Shown here: piece by piece, positions 51,110-60,141 of the stretch
Position numbering within the stretch: the stretch's first letter is position 1
Layout: every line of letters begins with the position of its first letter
Origin: Deltaproteobacteria bacterium
GTDB taxonomy: Bacteria; Myxococcota_A; Polyangia; Polyangiales; JADJMO01
Reading direction: 5' to 3'
Length of the DNA: 64,000 bases
Assembly (NCBI GenBank): GCA_025363655.1
Contig: JANYDK010000094.1
Location: 1-64,000, forward strand
Notes under the pieces: generated by a model
Database searches by the model: none
Told to the model about the DNA's origin: nothing
The model's input: the letters and a program-made list of their open reading frames with translations, nothing else
Position numbers and translations under genes: made by a program

Positions 51110-52224
51110 GAGCGCATCCTCGAGAGCGTCGAGGTCGAGAGGGCGGTCCCAGGAGCCGAGCGCGTGGCGAGCGCCGAGGTCGCGTGCGGAAGGACGATCT
51201 CGAACTCGGTGGCACCCGGCTGCGATCGCACCTCGAAGGTGCCGCCGTGCGCGTCGACGATTTTTCGCGCGATGGCGAGGCCGAGCCCGGTCCCTTTGCT
51301 CTTGCTCGTACGGAAGGGCTCGAAGATGGTCGAGAGCCGATCGGCTGGAATTCCCGGCCCGTTGTCGCGCACCTTGAGCCACGCCGTGGTACCGGCGAGG
51401 TTCTGCCCGCCTTCGAGATCGATGCATGCGCTCTCCGGCGGCCGCCCTTCGAGCGCCTCGAGCGCGTTGACCACCAAGTTCATGAGCACGCGCCGAAGCT
51501 GCTCGGGATCGGCGCGCACGACGACGTCGGCGTCGACCGCGCGCGTGAGGATGACCCCCGACTTGACGACGCGATCACGCAACGTCTCCATCGACGAGTC
51601 GACGATGGCGCCGAGGGTGACCTCTTCGTAGCGCGGCGCCTCGTCGCGGGCGTAGCGGAGCAAGTGGGTGATGGATCGTTCGACGCGATCGAGCTCTTCC
51701 AGCGCCACCCGCGCATACTCGGCGTTCTCCGGCGCCGCGGGATCTTCCCCGATCTGCGCCACCAGGCTCCGCGCCGCGGTGATCGGGTTGCGGATTTCGT
51801 GGGCGATTTTCGCGCTCAAGAGCTCGAGCGAGCGCGCATGTCCTCGCGCCAACTCCGAGCGTGCGACCTCCGACGAGACCGACGGGGCCGCCGTCACGAT
51901 CACTTGCTGCGGCGCTGGCGTCGGGGACGAGGTCGGCATCGCGCGAACGATCCGCGCACGCTCTTGCTCGAGGAGCCTCTCGCGAAGGTCGGGCGCGATC
52001 ATCGCGTAGAAGGCGTGCATCGCGAGGCCGATGCCCCACGAGAGGGCGACGATGACCATCGGGGTGAACCCTGCCGTCCACCAGAGGAAGAGCCCGACCG
52101 CCCCCCACGCCGTGCAGTGCGCGTAGAAGCCGATCTTCTTCTGCGCCGCGCGGCGCGCGAGGGCTTCGTGGGAGGGGGCGAGCTGCGCGTCGGACATCGG
52201 CGGATGAATCGTAGCGTGGTACAT
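51106..52224 (-). CDS. Membrane histidine kinase with 2TM sensor
   Basis: 372 residues. Two close membrane segments (about 32-52 and 54-75) form a 2TM-type domain with almost no periplasmic part, so it probably senses a membrane or cytoplasmic signal. Then come the H-box (KIAHEIRNPITAA, His142), the N-box (LMNLVVNALEAL) and the G-boxes (RDNGPGIP, GTGLGLAIARKIV). ATG 52224 has GGAG upstream; ATG 52197 is the alternative. It phosphorylates the NtrC-like regulator encoded directly downstream, with a 4-bp overlap. Confidence 0.92.
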   Translation of the reverse strand: MYHATIHPPMSDAQLAPSHEALARRAAQKKIGFYAHCTAWGAVGLFLWWTAGFTPMVIVALSWGIGLAMHAFYAMIAPDLRERLLEQERARIVRAMPTSSPTPAPQQVIVTAAPSVSSEVARSELARGHARSLELLSAKIAHEIRNPITAARSLVAQIGEDPAAPENAEYARVALEELDRVERSITHLLRYARDEAPRYEEVTLGAIVDSSMETLRDRVVKSGVILTRAVDADVVVRADPEQLRRVLMNLVVNALEALEGRPPESACIDLEGGQNLAGTTAWLKVRDNGPGIPADRLSTIFEPFRTSKSKGTGLGLAIARKIVDAHGGTFEVRSQPGATEFEIVLPHATSALATRSAPGTALSTSTLSRMRS

Positions 52225-52251
52225 CGGGGAGGGCTCCGTCGGGCGTAATTT

Positions 52252-52794
52252 TCAGCCGTTGCGACCGTCGACGGGGGCGACGAAGGGCACCTCCATCCGC
52301 AGGTCGACGGTGGCCTGGCAGGTCGACTGCACGCACGTCTCCGAGACGACGTGGAGCGTTTCGTCACCCTCGCCGCCCTCGCCGGCTTCGAAGGTGAACC
52401 GACGCGACGTCGGCCCTTCGCTGACGAGGACGAGCCGCGCGCCCGTCTTGGTCCCATTGCCGACGAGGTGCACCCCTCCGCCGCCGAGCAGCTCGAAGTG
52501 ATAGTCGTGCGTGGTCGCCGACCACGTGATGGCGAGGCGATCGACCTCGCGGCCGTCGTCGCGCGCGATCGTCTCGACGCAATCGACCCCGGCGCCAGAG
52601 GGCGAGAAGGCGCAACGGAGCGTGCCGTTGCCGTTCGCCGAAGCGTGGTCGCCGACGAGGAAGTCGAGCGCGCGCACCTCGGCGGGCGCACCTGCAGGCG
52701 GCGTCGCAGCGTCGCGATGGAGTGAGCAGCCAAAGGCGAACGACGAGAGAGCGACGAGCGAGAGAACTGCGACGGGAGCGAGGAGGTTCTTCAT
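52252..52794 (-). CDS. Lipoprotein, hypothetical (DUF1579-like)
   Basis: 180 residues with a signal peptide ending in FGC (about residue 23). The start of the mature domain (EVRALDFLVGDHASANGNGTLRC) resembles DUF1579-type beta-barrel proteins, but the match is loose. Several Cys pairs suggest disulfides. It lies 27 bp upstream of the kinase gene on the same strand and could supply a periplasmic component of that sensor, which is inference. Confidence 0.65.
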   Translation of the reverse strand: MKNLLAPVAVLSLVALSSFAFGCSLHRDAATPPAGAPAEVRALDFLVGDHASANGNGTLRCAFSPSGAGVDCVETIARDDGREVDRLAITWSATTHDYHFELLGGGGVHLVGNGTKTGARLVLVSEGPTSRRFTFEAGEGGEGDETLHVVSETCVQSTCQATVDLRMEVPFVAPVDGRNG

Positions 52795-52911
52795 GCCTCC
52801 CCTTCAGCAACCGCGGTGCCGCGGCGAATGGGCTTATTTTCTCGGTGATTTCACGAGGCTGCATGCAGCGCGCTGCTGGCAGTGCAGTGAACTTCCTGCA
52901 CCCGTCTCGAC

Positions 52912-53463
52912 TCAGCCGCGCGCTTCGAGCCAGCTGCGAAATCGCCCGACCAGCTCGTCGATGTGCGCGTCGTCGCCACGTGACACCAGGTTCTCGATGC
53001 CGAGCCCACGAAGCGCCGCGAGCGCGATGTGCACGTCGACGTCGTCGGGAGAACGGCCGAGCAGCGTCGCCATGCCCACCCGCTGCAGCTGGAGGTTCTT
53101 CGCGAACATCTTCGCCACCTCGGGATCGTCCTGCGCTTCGGCGGCGAGCCCGAGCATCACCCGCGAGCGCTTCCGATCGCGCAGCATGACGCGCACCTGG
53201 GCGAAGAAGAGATCGTAGAGCTCGGCGCGCGGGAGCTTCTGCGCCTGCGCCAACACCTTCTCGAACTCGAGCCGATTGCGCGCCGCGAGCCGCTCGACGA
53301 CCGCCAGCGCGAGCGCCGACTTCTTCGGAAAGTAATAGGTCAGGTGCCCCTGCTGCACGCCCGCTTCACGCGCGACCTTGACCTGCCCGAAGCCCTTCGC
53401 CCCTTGGGTCTCGAGGAGCCGCACCGCGGCGTCGACGATCTTCGTCTTCAGCTCCTCACTCAT
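52912..53463 (-). CDS. TetR-family transcriptional regulator
   Basis: 183 residues. The N-terminal TetR HTH is clear (IVDAAVRLLETQGAKGFGQV, then AGVQQGHLTYYFPKKSALA), with the usual YYFPKK recognition-helix end. The C-terminal ligand domain is not informative. It probably represses a neighbouring or distant operon in response to a small molecule. No adjacent efflux or enzyme gene; about 120 bp separate it from the lipoprotein downstream. Confidence 0.9.
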   Translation of the reverse strand: MSEELKTKIVDAAVRLLETQGAKGFGQVKVAREAGVQQGHLTYYFPKKSALALAVVERLAARNRLEFEKVLAQAQKLPRAELYDLFFAQVRVMLRDRKRSRVMLGLAAEAQDDPEVAKMFAKNLQLQRVGMATLLGRSPDDVDVHIALAALRGLGIENLVSRGDDAHIDELVGRFRSWLEARG

Positions 53464-53532
53464 CCGCCCCCCCGATCATGAGCCCCATTTCTAGGGCCTT
53501 CGACGCTTGGAGCGCAATGCACCTGGAGGAGT

Positions 53533-54081
53533 CTAGATGGGGCCGAGCATCGCGTTCATCGGGCTCACCTTCGACGCGGTGAGCGTGCCGGTGACGTCGA
53601 CGTCGAGCTCGACGACGACGTAGTACACGTCCTCCATGCCCGGGTGGCTGCAGGTCGCGTAGTGACGGGTGTCGGGAAAGTCGAGCTCCACGGTCACGTG
53701 GATCGCGCCGTCCTTCAGCGCGTCGGTGAGGCCGCCGAGCTCGATGGCCAAGGAGCGCGGCGCAGCCTGCGTCGCGCCGCCGACCGTGATGCCGCAGGGG
53801 AGCCCGCGATCGGCGCTCGGATCGAGACCAGGATGTTTGCACCCCACGACCGAGGGGCGCACCGCCAGGTAATACGCCGCAGGAGGCTCGTAGGCGCCTG
53901 CCAGCGGTGGCTCCCACTGAAGCGTGAGGGACGTCGTCTTTCCCTGCGTCGTGAGCCCTCCGCGGATCTTGCCCTGCTCCAAAGATGGCTTCGGGCAATC
54001 ATCACGCGTCGAGCTCGACGAGCCGACGAGACATCCAGAACCAAGCAGCGCGAGGAGACCGACGAGGGCTGGAGATCGCAT
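53533..54081 (-). CDS. Lipoprotein, hypothetical
   Basis: 182 residues from ATG 54081. The signal peptide MRSPALVGLLALLGSGC ends in a lipobox-type GSGC. The mature protein is beta-rich with a few Cys (CKHPGLD, CSHPGMEDVYYV: two CxHPG motifs that might be paired). Family not recognised. Divergent from the BNR-like genes; the ~180-bp gap holds inverted repeats. Confidence 0.65.
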   Translation of the reverse strand: MRSPALVGLLALLGSGCLVGSSSSTRDDCPKPSLEQGKIRGGLTTQGKTTSLTLQWEPPLAGAYEPPAAYYLAVRPSVVGCKHPGLDPSADRGLPCGITVGGATQAAPRSLAIELGGLTDALKDGAIHVTVELDFPDTRHYATCSHPGMEDVYYVVVELDVDVTGTLTASKVSPMNAMLGPI

Positions 54082-54109
54082 GCTCGACCAGACAGCAAGC
54101 AGCGTGCTC

Positions 54110-54182
54110 GCATCGACGACGCGCGAAGTGTGCCATCGATGCGAGACATCAAGTCGTTGCCCGGAGGGTTTCAGTGAAACCC
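54110..54182. promoter_or_regulatory. Inverted repeats in a divergent promoter region
   Basis: GCATCGA at 54110-54116 and its complement TCGATGC at 54136-54142 lie 19 bp apart. A perfect hairpin GGGTTTC-AGT-GAAACCC follows at 54166-54182. The gap serves two divergent lipoprotein genes, so one may be an operator and the other a leader hairpin. Function is unproven. Confidence 0.4.
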
Positions 54183-54259
54183 GCGAAACGTGACGAGCGT
54201 GTCGCGGTTTGACGAAGCCACTTGAAAACAGGCACCTCGTCGAGGGCACGGCGATTGCG

Positions 54260-55615
54260 ATGGCTTCGCTCATGAACCTGCCGAGGATCCTCGCACTCCC
54301 CTTGCCGCTCGTGCTCGTCGTGCTCGTCGGCGCTTGCGGCAGCAGCGATGGCGCGAGTGACGCGCCCGACACGGCGGTCACGGACTCGAGCAGCGACGCC
54401 GTCGCCGACACGGGTACCAGCGGCACGGACAGCTTGGTGCCGCCCAAAGACGGCGAGGTCACGCCCGATGCGCCGGGCAGCGATGTCGCCGCACCCGACA
54501 CCGCCGCGCCCGACACCGGTCCTCCCGCGGTCGATCCCTGCATCGAGGCCGGCACCTGTCCGATCGGCAAATGGATCGACGTCACGCCGAAGAGCGTCGA
54601 CATGAAGGCCGATCTCTCGTGCGGCAATTTCGGCTCCGAGAGCGTGCAGGTCGACTCGATGCGCCCGGAGATCGTCTACACGCAGTTCAACTGCAAGGGC
54701 GTCTACCGCTCGAACGACTACGGCATGACGTGGACCGGTCCGATCAACACCGGCTCGAATGGCGCGACCGTGAGTGACTGCGCGGGCGGCGTCGCGATGG
54801 CGCCGCACAACAGCGGTCCGACGCTCTACCAATCGTGCATCCGCGGCAGCGGCATCGGCTTCTGGAAGTCGACCAACGGCGGCGTCGACTGGACGAAATA
54901 CAACGTCGCTCCAGGCGGCGGCAGGCAAGATTTCTATCCGCCGACGTTCGATCCACACGACGAAAACCACCTCCTCATCGTCGGCCACGAGATGAACGTC
55001 TTCGCCGAGAGCACCGACGGCGGCGCGACCTGGAAGTCGGTCCCGGTGAAGAAGGAGATGGAGACGAGCGGCGGCACCTCGGCGCTCGAGTTCATCGACA
55101 CCGGCGTCGCGACGACGACCGCGAAGACGTGGCTCTACACGGCGTCGATGCAAGGTGGCAAGGTCGGTACCTGGCGCACCGAGGACGCCGGCGCGACGTG
55201 GACCCGCGTCGACAAGAACGAGAAGTCGCACTCGCTCTTCCAAATCTACCAACCAGACGCGACGGGCGTCGTCTACATGGCGGGCCTCTATTCGGACCTC
55301 GGTTGGGGCGTCCTCCGCAGCAAAGACTTCGGCAAAACGTGGACACACGTCGGCGCGACGACCAACGAGAACATCGTCTTCGGCACGAAAAAACACGTCT
55401 ATTCGATGTGGGGTTGGGCCGCGGGCGTCGGCACCGACGTCGCACCGACGCTGCAAATCGCCGACTCGGCGGGCGTGACCTGGGCGAACGCGACGACGCC
55501 GAGCGCGATGTACCAAGGACCGGCGCAAGCGAGCGTCACCTTCGACGGCACGTATTCGATCATCCTCATCGCCAACTTCAACGGCGGCGTCTGGCGCTAC
55601 GTCGAGGGCCCGTGA
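54260..55615 (+). CDS. BNR/sortilin-like beta-propeller lipoprotein 1
   Basis: 451 residues from ATG 54260. The signal peptide ends in VGAC (lipobox), followed by a Thr/Ser/Asp/Pro-rich linker (about 30-115). The propeller has repeated S-x-D-x-G-x-T-W Asp-box motifs (SNDYGMTWTG, STDGGATWKS, TEDAGATWTR, SKDFGKTWTH), as in sialidase and sortilin-type blades. No sialidase catalytic Arg triad was made out, so it is probably a binding or xyloglucanase-like propeller. Its stop overlaps the GTG of a close paralogue. Confidence 0.82.
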   Translation: MASLMNLPRILALPLPLVLVVLVGACGSSDGASDAPDTAVTDSSSDAVADTGTSGTDSLVPPKDGEVTPDAPGSDVAAPDTAAPDTGPPAVDPCIEAGTCPIGKWIDVTPKSVDMKADLSCGNFGSESVQVDSMRPEIVYTQFNCKGVYRSNDYGMTWTGPINTGSNGATVSDCAGGVAMAPHNSGPTLYQSCIRGSGIGFWKSTNGGVDWTKYNVAPGGGRQDFYPPTFDPHDENHLLIVGHEMNVFAESTDGGATWKSVPVKKEMETSGGTSALEFIDTGVATTTAKTWLYTASMQGGKVGTWRTEDAGATWTRVDKNEKSHSLFQIYQPDATGVVYMAGLYSDLGWGVLRSKDFGKTWTHVGATTNENIVFGTKKHVYSMWGWAAGVGTDVAPTLQIADSAGVTWANATTPSAMYQGPAQASVTFDGTYSIILIANFNGGVWRYVEGP

Positions 55616-56952
55616 AGCGCGCGCTCGTCTTCGCGAGCTTCGGGCTCGTCGTCAGTTGCGGCTCGAGCGACGCAGGCGACGACGCGGCGCGGCCAGAGGT
55701 CGGCGGCGAGGACACGAACGCTTCCAGCGGAGAAACAAGCACCGAAGCGAGCACCGAAGACTCGCGACCGCTCGGCGCGGACACGACCTCGAACGCGGAC
55801 GTCGCTCCTATCGGCGACACGAGCACCGACACGAGCACCGACGCGATCGGCGTCGATGTCGTGCGGCCCGACGACCCGTGCAAGACCGATGGCGGCTGTC
55901 CCGTCGGCGTCTGGATCGACGTCACGCCGTCGAAGATCGACTTGAAGGCCGGCGCCTGCGGCAACTACGGCACGAAGACCGTGCAGGTCGATCCCGCGCG
56001 TCCGCAAGACGTCTACACGACGTTCCATTGTCAGGGCATCTGGAAGTCGACCGACTATGGCCAGACCTGGACCGGGCCGCTGAACACCGGGGAAAACGCG
56101 GCCAAGGTCACTGACTGCGCCGGAAGCATCACCCTCGCGCGCACCTCGTCGTCGGGCCCTCCGACGATTCACCTCTCGTGCATTCGCGGCTCGGGCACTG
56201 GCTACTGGGTTTCGACCAACGGCGGCGTCGACTTCACGCCGCACGTCGCCCCCGCGAGCGCGGGCACCGATCAGCAATGGTATCCGCCGGTGCTCGATCC
56301 TTCCGATGGTCGTCACTTGCTGATGGCCGGTCATGGCAACGACAACTTGGTCGAGACCGCCGACGGCGGCGTCACGTGGAAGGCGCTCGTCGCACCAAAG
56401 CCCCAAAAAAGTGGCACTTCGGGGATGGCGTTCCTCGAGATGGGCGATCCGGCGAAGACGCGACGCACCTGGCTTTGGCTCGCCGCGCAGAGCGGCGGAA
56501 CGATTGGCACCTACCGCACCGAAGACGGCGGCTCGACGTACGCGCCCGTCGACAAGAACGAGCACGTCAACGGCGCGACCAGCGTCTGGCAACCGGGCGG
56601 CGGCATCGTCTTCATGGCCGGCTCGTACTCGGCCCTCGGCGACGGCGTCCTGCGCAGCATCGATTACGGCAAGACGTGGGCGCACGTCGGCGCGAACATG
56701 CCGGAGACCGTCGTCATCGGCACGTCGAAGTCGCTGCACGCGATGTACGGCTGGGCGATTGGCGCCAGCGGCGCGGTCGATCCTTTGTGGGAGCACGCCG
56801 ATGAGCCCGGCACCGGCGCTTGGTCGAAGTCCGCAGTGCCCACCAGCTGGACGCAAGGCCCCGCGCAAGCCGCGACCACCAACGACGGCAAGAACGACAT
56901 CATCCTCATGGCCAGCTACAACTCGGGCATGTGGAGGTATGTCGAGAAGTGA
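55612..56952 (+). CDS. BNR/sortilin-like beta-propeller lipoprotein 2 (paralogue)
   Basis: 446 residues from GTG 55612, overlapping the previous stop (GTGA). Same design: lipobox VSC, low-complexity Asp/Thr linker, then an Asp-box propeller (STDYGQTWTG, TADGGVTWKA, TEDGGSTYAP, SIDYGKTWAH). Blade order, the DVTP…CGN.G start and the final WRYVE match gene 1, so the pair arose by tandem duplication. Divergence is high in the linker and moderate in the propeller. They may form a heteromeric surface complex. Confidence 0.82.
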   Translation: MKRALVFASFGLVVSCGSSDAGDDAARPEVGGEDTNASSGETSTEASTEDSRPLGADTTSNADVAPIGDTSTDTSTDAIGVDVVRPDDPCKTDGGCPVGVWIDVTPSKIDLKAGACGNYGTKTVQVDPARPQDVYTTFHCQGIWKSTDYGQTWTGPLNTGENAAKVTDCAGSITLARTSSSGPPTIHLSCIRGSGTGYWVSTNGGVDFTPHVAPASAGTDQQWYPPVLDPSDGRHLLMAGHGNDNLVETADGGVTWKALVAPKPQKSGTSGMAFLEMGDPAKTRRTWLWLAAQSGGTIGTYRTEDGGSTYAPVDKNEHVNGATSVWQPGGGIVFMAGSYSALGDGVLRSIDYGKTWAHVGANMPETVVIGTSKSLHAMYGWAIGASGAVDPLWEHADEPGTGAWSKSAVPTSWTQGPAQAATTNDGKNDIILMASYNSGMWRYVEK

Positions 56953-56989
56953 TTCGGCTTGTTTTTACGGCGACTGCTAGCCTTCGCGA

Positions 56990-57148
56990 ATGCCGATCAA
57001 GCCGTCCGCCTCTGCCTCCGCCTCGACCTCGACCTCGGCAGCACCGGCGAAAGACGGCTGCGACATCGGCCACGTGGGAGGCGACGCCAGCGTCGCACTG
57101 CTCTTCGCGATGGGCCTCGCCTTGATTGCGAAGTTGGCGCGCCGCTGA
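56990..57148 (+). CDS. 52-residue ORF consisting of a Ser/Ala linker and a MYXO-CTERM-like anchor
   Basis: ATG 56990 is preceded in frame by a TAG four codons earlier, so the ORF is complete at 52 residues. It reads a low-complexity PSASASASTSTSAAPAK, then DGCDIG, a hydrophobic helix (SVALLFAMGLALIAKL) and ARR. This is the Cys-hydrophobic-Arg layout of the MYXO-CTERM sorting segment, and the GC[DE]IG box also occurs at the end of the NHL protein. There is no cargo domain or good ribosome site. It is either a remnant of a larger gene or a real small membrane peptide. Confidence 0.5.
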   Translation: MPIKPSASASASTSTSAAPAKDGCDIGHVGGDASVALLFAMGLALIAKLARR

Positions 57149-57253
57149 TCTCTCACCGGACGCATGGAAACAAGACGGAGCCGTGGTTGACGTCGGCCGT
57201 GAGGTCTCGAGACGATCGCGCCGAGCCAGAGCGCGCGCATCGACCGATCTTGG

Positions 57254-57826
57254 CTACTTCACTTGCCCGACGTTTCCTTCGGCCAGGTCGATCGCCAAGA
57301 GGCAAAGCAGCTCGGCGGTGCGCTTCGCCTTCTTGTCGAAGCCGACGAAGTGCGCCTTCCAAATCTTCTGCTTCCCGTCGCGCGTCTCCACCGGCGTCCC
57401 GTCGTCGCGCACCTCGAGCGAGCCATTGCCGCCGGCGACGAGGACGATCTTGCCGTCGGCATCGAACGACGCCTTCTGCTTGGTTTCCCGCGGACTGATG
57501 AGCGCACCGTCGGGCGCGACCGCGTAGGACTCTTTGCCGTTCTTGTCGACGAGGTGGACGCCGTCGACCTTGCCGACCACGGTGCCATCGGGCGCGTGAA
57601 CGGTGCCGTCGGCGTCGAGCGAAATGAGCGGGGCTCCGCCATCGTCGGGGGCGAGCTTCATCGCCACGACCTGAAGCGTGTTCGCGTTCGCATCGGGGGG
57701 CGGGCGCGGGGGATTCTCCGCGAGGACGATGTCCGGGTTCTTCGGGGTCTTCGAGGACGGACCGCAGGCGGCGAAGGCGACGACAGAGACAGAGACGAAG
57801 GCGGCGGCGAGCGGGCGGTGGGGCAT
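57254..57826 (-). CDS. Lipoprotein, hypothetical
   Basis: 190 residues. The signal peptide ends in FAAC (about residue 21), followed by a Pro/Asn-rich linker. The folded part has repeated D-x-D/N-G turns (LDADGTVHAPDGTVVG, VDKNGKESYAVAPDGA, FDADGKIVLVAGGNGS) that suggest a small beta-propeller or calcium-loop-like repeat. Family not recognised. Convergent with the MYXO-CTERM-like mini-ORF. Confidence 0.65.
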   Translation of the reverse strand: MPHRPLAAAFVSVSVVAFAACGPSSKTPKNPDIVLAENPPRPPPDANANTLQVVAMKLAPDDGGAPLISLDADGTVHAPDGTVVGKVDGVHLVDKNGKESYAVAPDGALISPRETKQKASFDADGKIVLVAGGNGSLEVRDDGTPVETRDGKQKIWKAHFVGFDKKAKRTAELLCLLAIDLAEGNVGQVK

Positions 57827-57867
57827 CACCCGGGAGCGTAACAAACACGCGCGGGTAGGTGCGGTCG

Positions 57868-58074
57868 TCAGCCCTCGGTGAAGGTGCCTTTGAGCGCCGT
57901 GCACGCTGCTCGGGCGCTGTCGGCGGTGAAGGCCGGTGCGTAGTACCGAATCACTTCCTCGCTGACGACATGGTGGGAGTGTAGAAGCGCACCTCGTCGA
58001 AGCCAGGACGGCTTGCGTCGATGCACGGATGCGAAGGTGCACCAGGGCTCGATCGCGCGGGTGAGACTTGGCGA
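57868..58074 (-). pseudogene. Possible gene remnant in a 338-bp gap
   Basis: Between the lipoprotein and the dehydratase genes a minus-strand frame of 68 codons ends at 57868. Its C-terminal part (VIRYYAPAFTADSARAACTA) looks like natural protein, but there is no ATG (only GTG 58026), and the N-terminal part is Arg/His-rich and unlike it. It may be the tail of a decayed gene. Nothing else was found in 57827-58164. Confidence 0.25.
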
Positions 58075-58164
58075 TCAGCTCGAGGTAGCCGCGTTCCGAC
58101 CTACAAAAGGCGAAAGGCGCCGCAGCCCATCGGCCACGACGCCCTCCGACGACTTCGGGTCGAA

Positions 58165-60123
58165 CTACTCCGCCGCAGCGACCTGCGCGGTATTCACGAC
58201 CGGAATCGTTCCCTTCTTGTCATGCGCATCGTGCACATGATCGTGCTTCTTCGTCAGCGCGGCCCCGAGCTCGAGCCACTCGGCGCTGATCTTCCCACGC
58301 ACGACGTCGGTGACGACCGAGAGGTCTTCCTTCGCCATCTGGATCATCTCGGGCGCGTTCTTGCGGATCTCGCTCACCTTGGCGACGGCCTTGGGTCCGA
58401 GCTCCTTGGCGCTCTTGAACGCCTTCGCGACCTTGTTCTTCGCGCGGGTGAAGCGCGACTGGGTCATGATCGGGCCGATCTCGTGGATGAGGTCGGCGCC
58501 CGAGCCGCAGACCGCGTGCGGGGAGTGGTGGAGCGGGCTGGCGTAGCCCGGGTTCTTCTCGAGCCACTCGTTCACCTGCTCACGGGTGAGGCCGTACTGC
58601 GTGAGGCTCGCCTCGAGCTCCTCGGTGGCAGCGAGCTTCGCCTTGAACAGGTACATCTGCACGCGCGAGTAGAAGTTGACGCGACCGTCGCCCGAGGTCT
58701 CGACGGGGCAGAAGATGGTCCCCGGGAAGAGCTCGGTGATGAGCGACTGCACGCCGTCGCTGACGCCTGCGCTCGGCATGCAGCCGAAGGGCTTCACGCT
58801 CAGCGTCATGTGCGCCTTCTTCTTCGCCACGTTGAGGATCAGCTTGCCGACCTCCATGTGGCCTTCGCCGCCGCGCAGGTCGTTGTTGTAATATTTGTGC
58901 GAAATTTCGGCGATCTGGTCCATGTCCGGCAGGTGGTAGCCGTGCAGACCGGCGACCCAGGCGAACGTGTGGAAGACCACGCGCACGGCCTTGTCGGCGA
59001 CGCTGAGGACCGCGCGCTTCTTCTGCACGCCGGTGACGCCTTCGACGGGGGCGAGGCCGTACTTGCCGTTGTCGGTGCCGCGCAGCTCCATGCGGTTCTT
59101 GATGTCGTTGCGGCCCTCCCAGATGGTGTAGAGGATCCACGCGCTGACGAGCTGGACATCGGGCTCGGCGCCTTCGCCCTCGAGGAACGACTGCAGCTGG
59201 TAGTTGCCGTCGCCTTCGGTGGTCATCGCCCAGAACTCGCCGATGATGCTGACCTTCGGCTTCGGCATCAGCTTGTTGACCTTGATGGCCCCCAGCTCTT
59301 TGCGCGCGGTCCAGAGGGCGCGGAAAATCGAGTTTCCGCCTTCGAGCGCGTCGTAGACGTTCTTCTTGATCTTGGCGAGCGCGCGGTCGGTGGCGCCGGC
59401 TTCGACCTCGTAAGGACGAATGCGGTACGCGAGCGCGTTGAGGACGTCGCCGCAGAGGATCGACTTGATGACCGCGATGAAGAACGGCGGATTCATCTCG
59501 AGGCCGAGCTCGTCGCCGGTCGCCTGCTGGAAGCCGCCGGTCTGCTGGAAGAGCATGACGCGGAAGCCGTCGAAGCCGGCGTCACGGAGGGCTTTTCGAT
59601 ACTCGGTCACGTACATGCCGAAGCGGCAGGGGCCACAGGCACCGGCGGTGAGGAAGACGTACTTCTTGACGATCTCGTCCTCGCTCATTCCCTTGTCGCG
59701 GAGGAGGCAGAGGAACTTCACCAGGTTGCCGACCGTGAAATACGTCGGGTTGCACTGGCCGCGGTTGCCGAACTCTTTGCCGTAGCGAAGCGCCTCGTTG
59801 TCCGGCACCTCGAGGTGCATGACGTCGTAGCCGAGGCCCTTGAGCGCGCCCTCGATGAAGTAGTCGTGCGCCATGGTGAGGCCGCAGACGAGCAAGGTGA
59901 CGCCGTACTCCTCGCGCTCCTTCTTGGAGAACGAGAGGTCGGCCATCTCCTCGACCCAGTGCTCACGATCGGGCGTGATTCCCAGGCGCGCGCGCTCTTC
60001 TTCTTCGAAGCGCTTGAGCTCCAATTCGATCTCGTCGACGGCGCTCGGCTCTTTGACAGCTTGCCCGCCGACGATCGGGAGGCCCACCTTCTTCTTCACT
60101 TCGGTGCTGGTCGTGTTGGCCAT
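58165..60123 (-). CDS. 2-hydroxyacyl-CoA dehydratase D-component-like FeS protein
   Basis: 652 residues. Several cysteines sit in conserved-looking places (Cys80 VCGLTMAHDYF, Cys124 GQCNPTYF, Cys163/166 GACGPCRFGMY, KPFGCMPSAGVSDG), as in the 2-hydroxyglutaryl-CoA dehydratase / double-cubane cluster protein families. The first ~60 residues and the last ~100 (Lys/Ala-rich, with the His-rich KKHDHVHDAHDKK) are extra. It lies 18 bp downstream of its ATPase activator gene and should receive low-potential electrons from it. The family reduces or dehydrates acyl-CoAs or small molecules under anoxic conditions; the true substrate is unknown. Confidence 0.85.
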   Translation of the reverse strand: MANTTSTEVKKKVGLPIVGGQAVKEPSAVDEIELELKRFEEEERARLGITPDREHWVEEMADLSFSKKEREEYGVTLLVCGLTMAHDYFIEGALKGLGYDVMHLEVPDNEALRYGKEFGNRGQCNPTYFTVGNLVKFLCLLRDKGMSEDEIVKKYVFLTAGACGPCRFGMYVTEYRKALRDAGFDGFRVMLFQQTGGFQQATGDELGLEMNPPFFIAVIKSILCGDVLNALAYRIRPYEVEAGATDRALAKIKKNVYDALEGGNSIFRALWTARKELGAIKVNKLMPKPKVSIIGEFWAMTTEGDGNYQLQSFLEGEGAEPDVQLVSAWILYTIWEGRNDIKNRMELRGTDNGKYGLAPVEGVTGVQKKRAVLSVADKAVRVVFHTFAWVAGLHGYHLPDMDQIAEISHKYYNNDLRGGEGHMEVGKLILNVAKKKAHMTLSVKPFGCMPSAGVSDGVQSLITELFPGTIFCPVETSGDGRVNFYSRVQMYLFKAKLAATEELEASLTQYGLTREQVNEWLEKNPGYASPLHHSPHAVCGSGADLIHEIGPIMTQSRFTRAKNKVAKAFKSAKELGPKAVAKVSEIRKNAPEMIQMAKEDLSVVTDVVRGKISAEWLELGAALTKKHDHVHDAHDKKGTIPVVNTAQVAAAE

Positions 60124-60141
60124 GGTGTTCTCCTCGTCCCC

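Noticed and set aside
49600-52300. Sigma-54 promoter near the NtrC-type regulator
   Set aside because: No TGGCAC-N5-TTGC match was found by eye in the neighbouring gaps.
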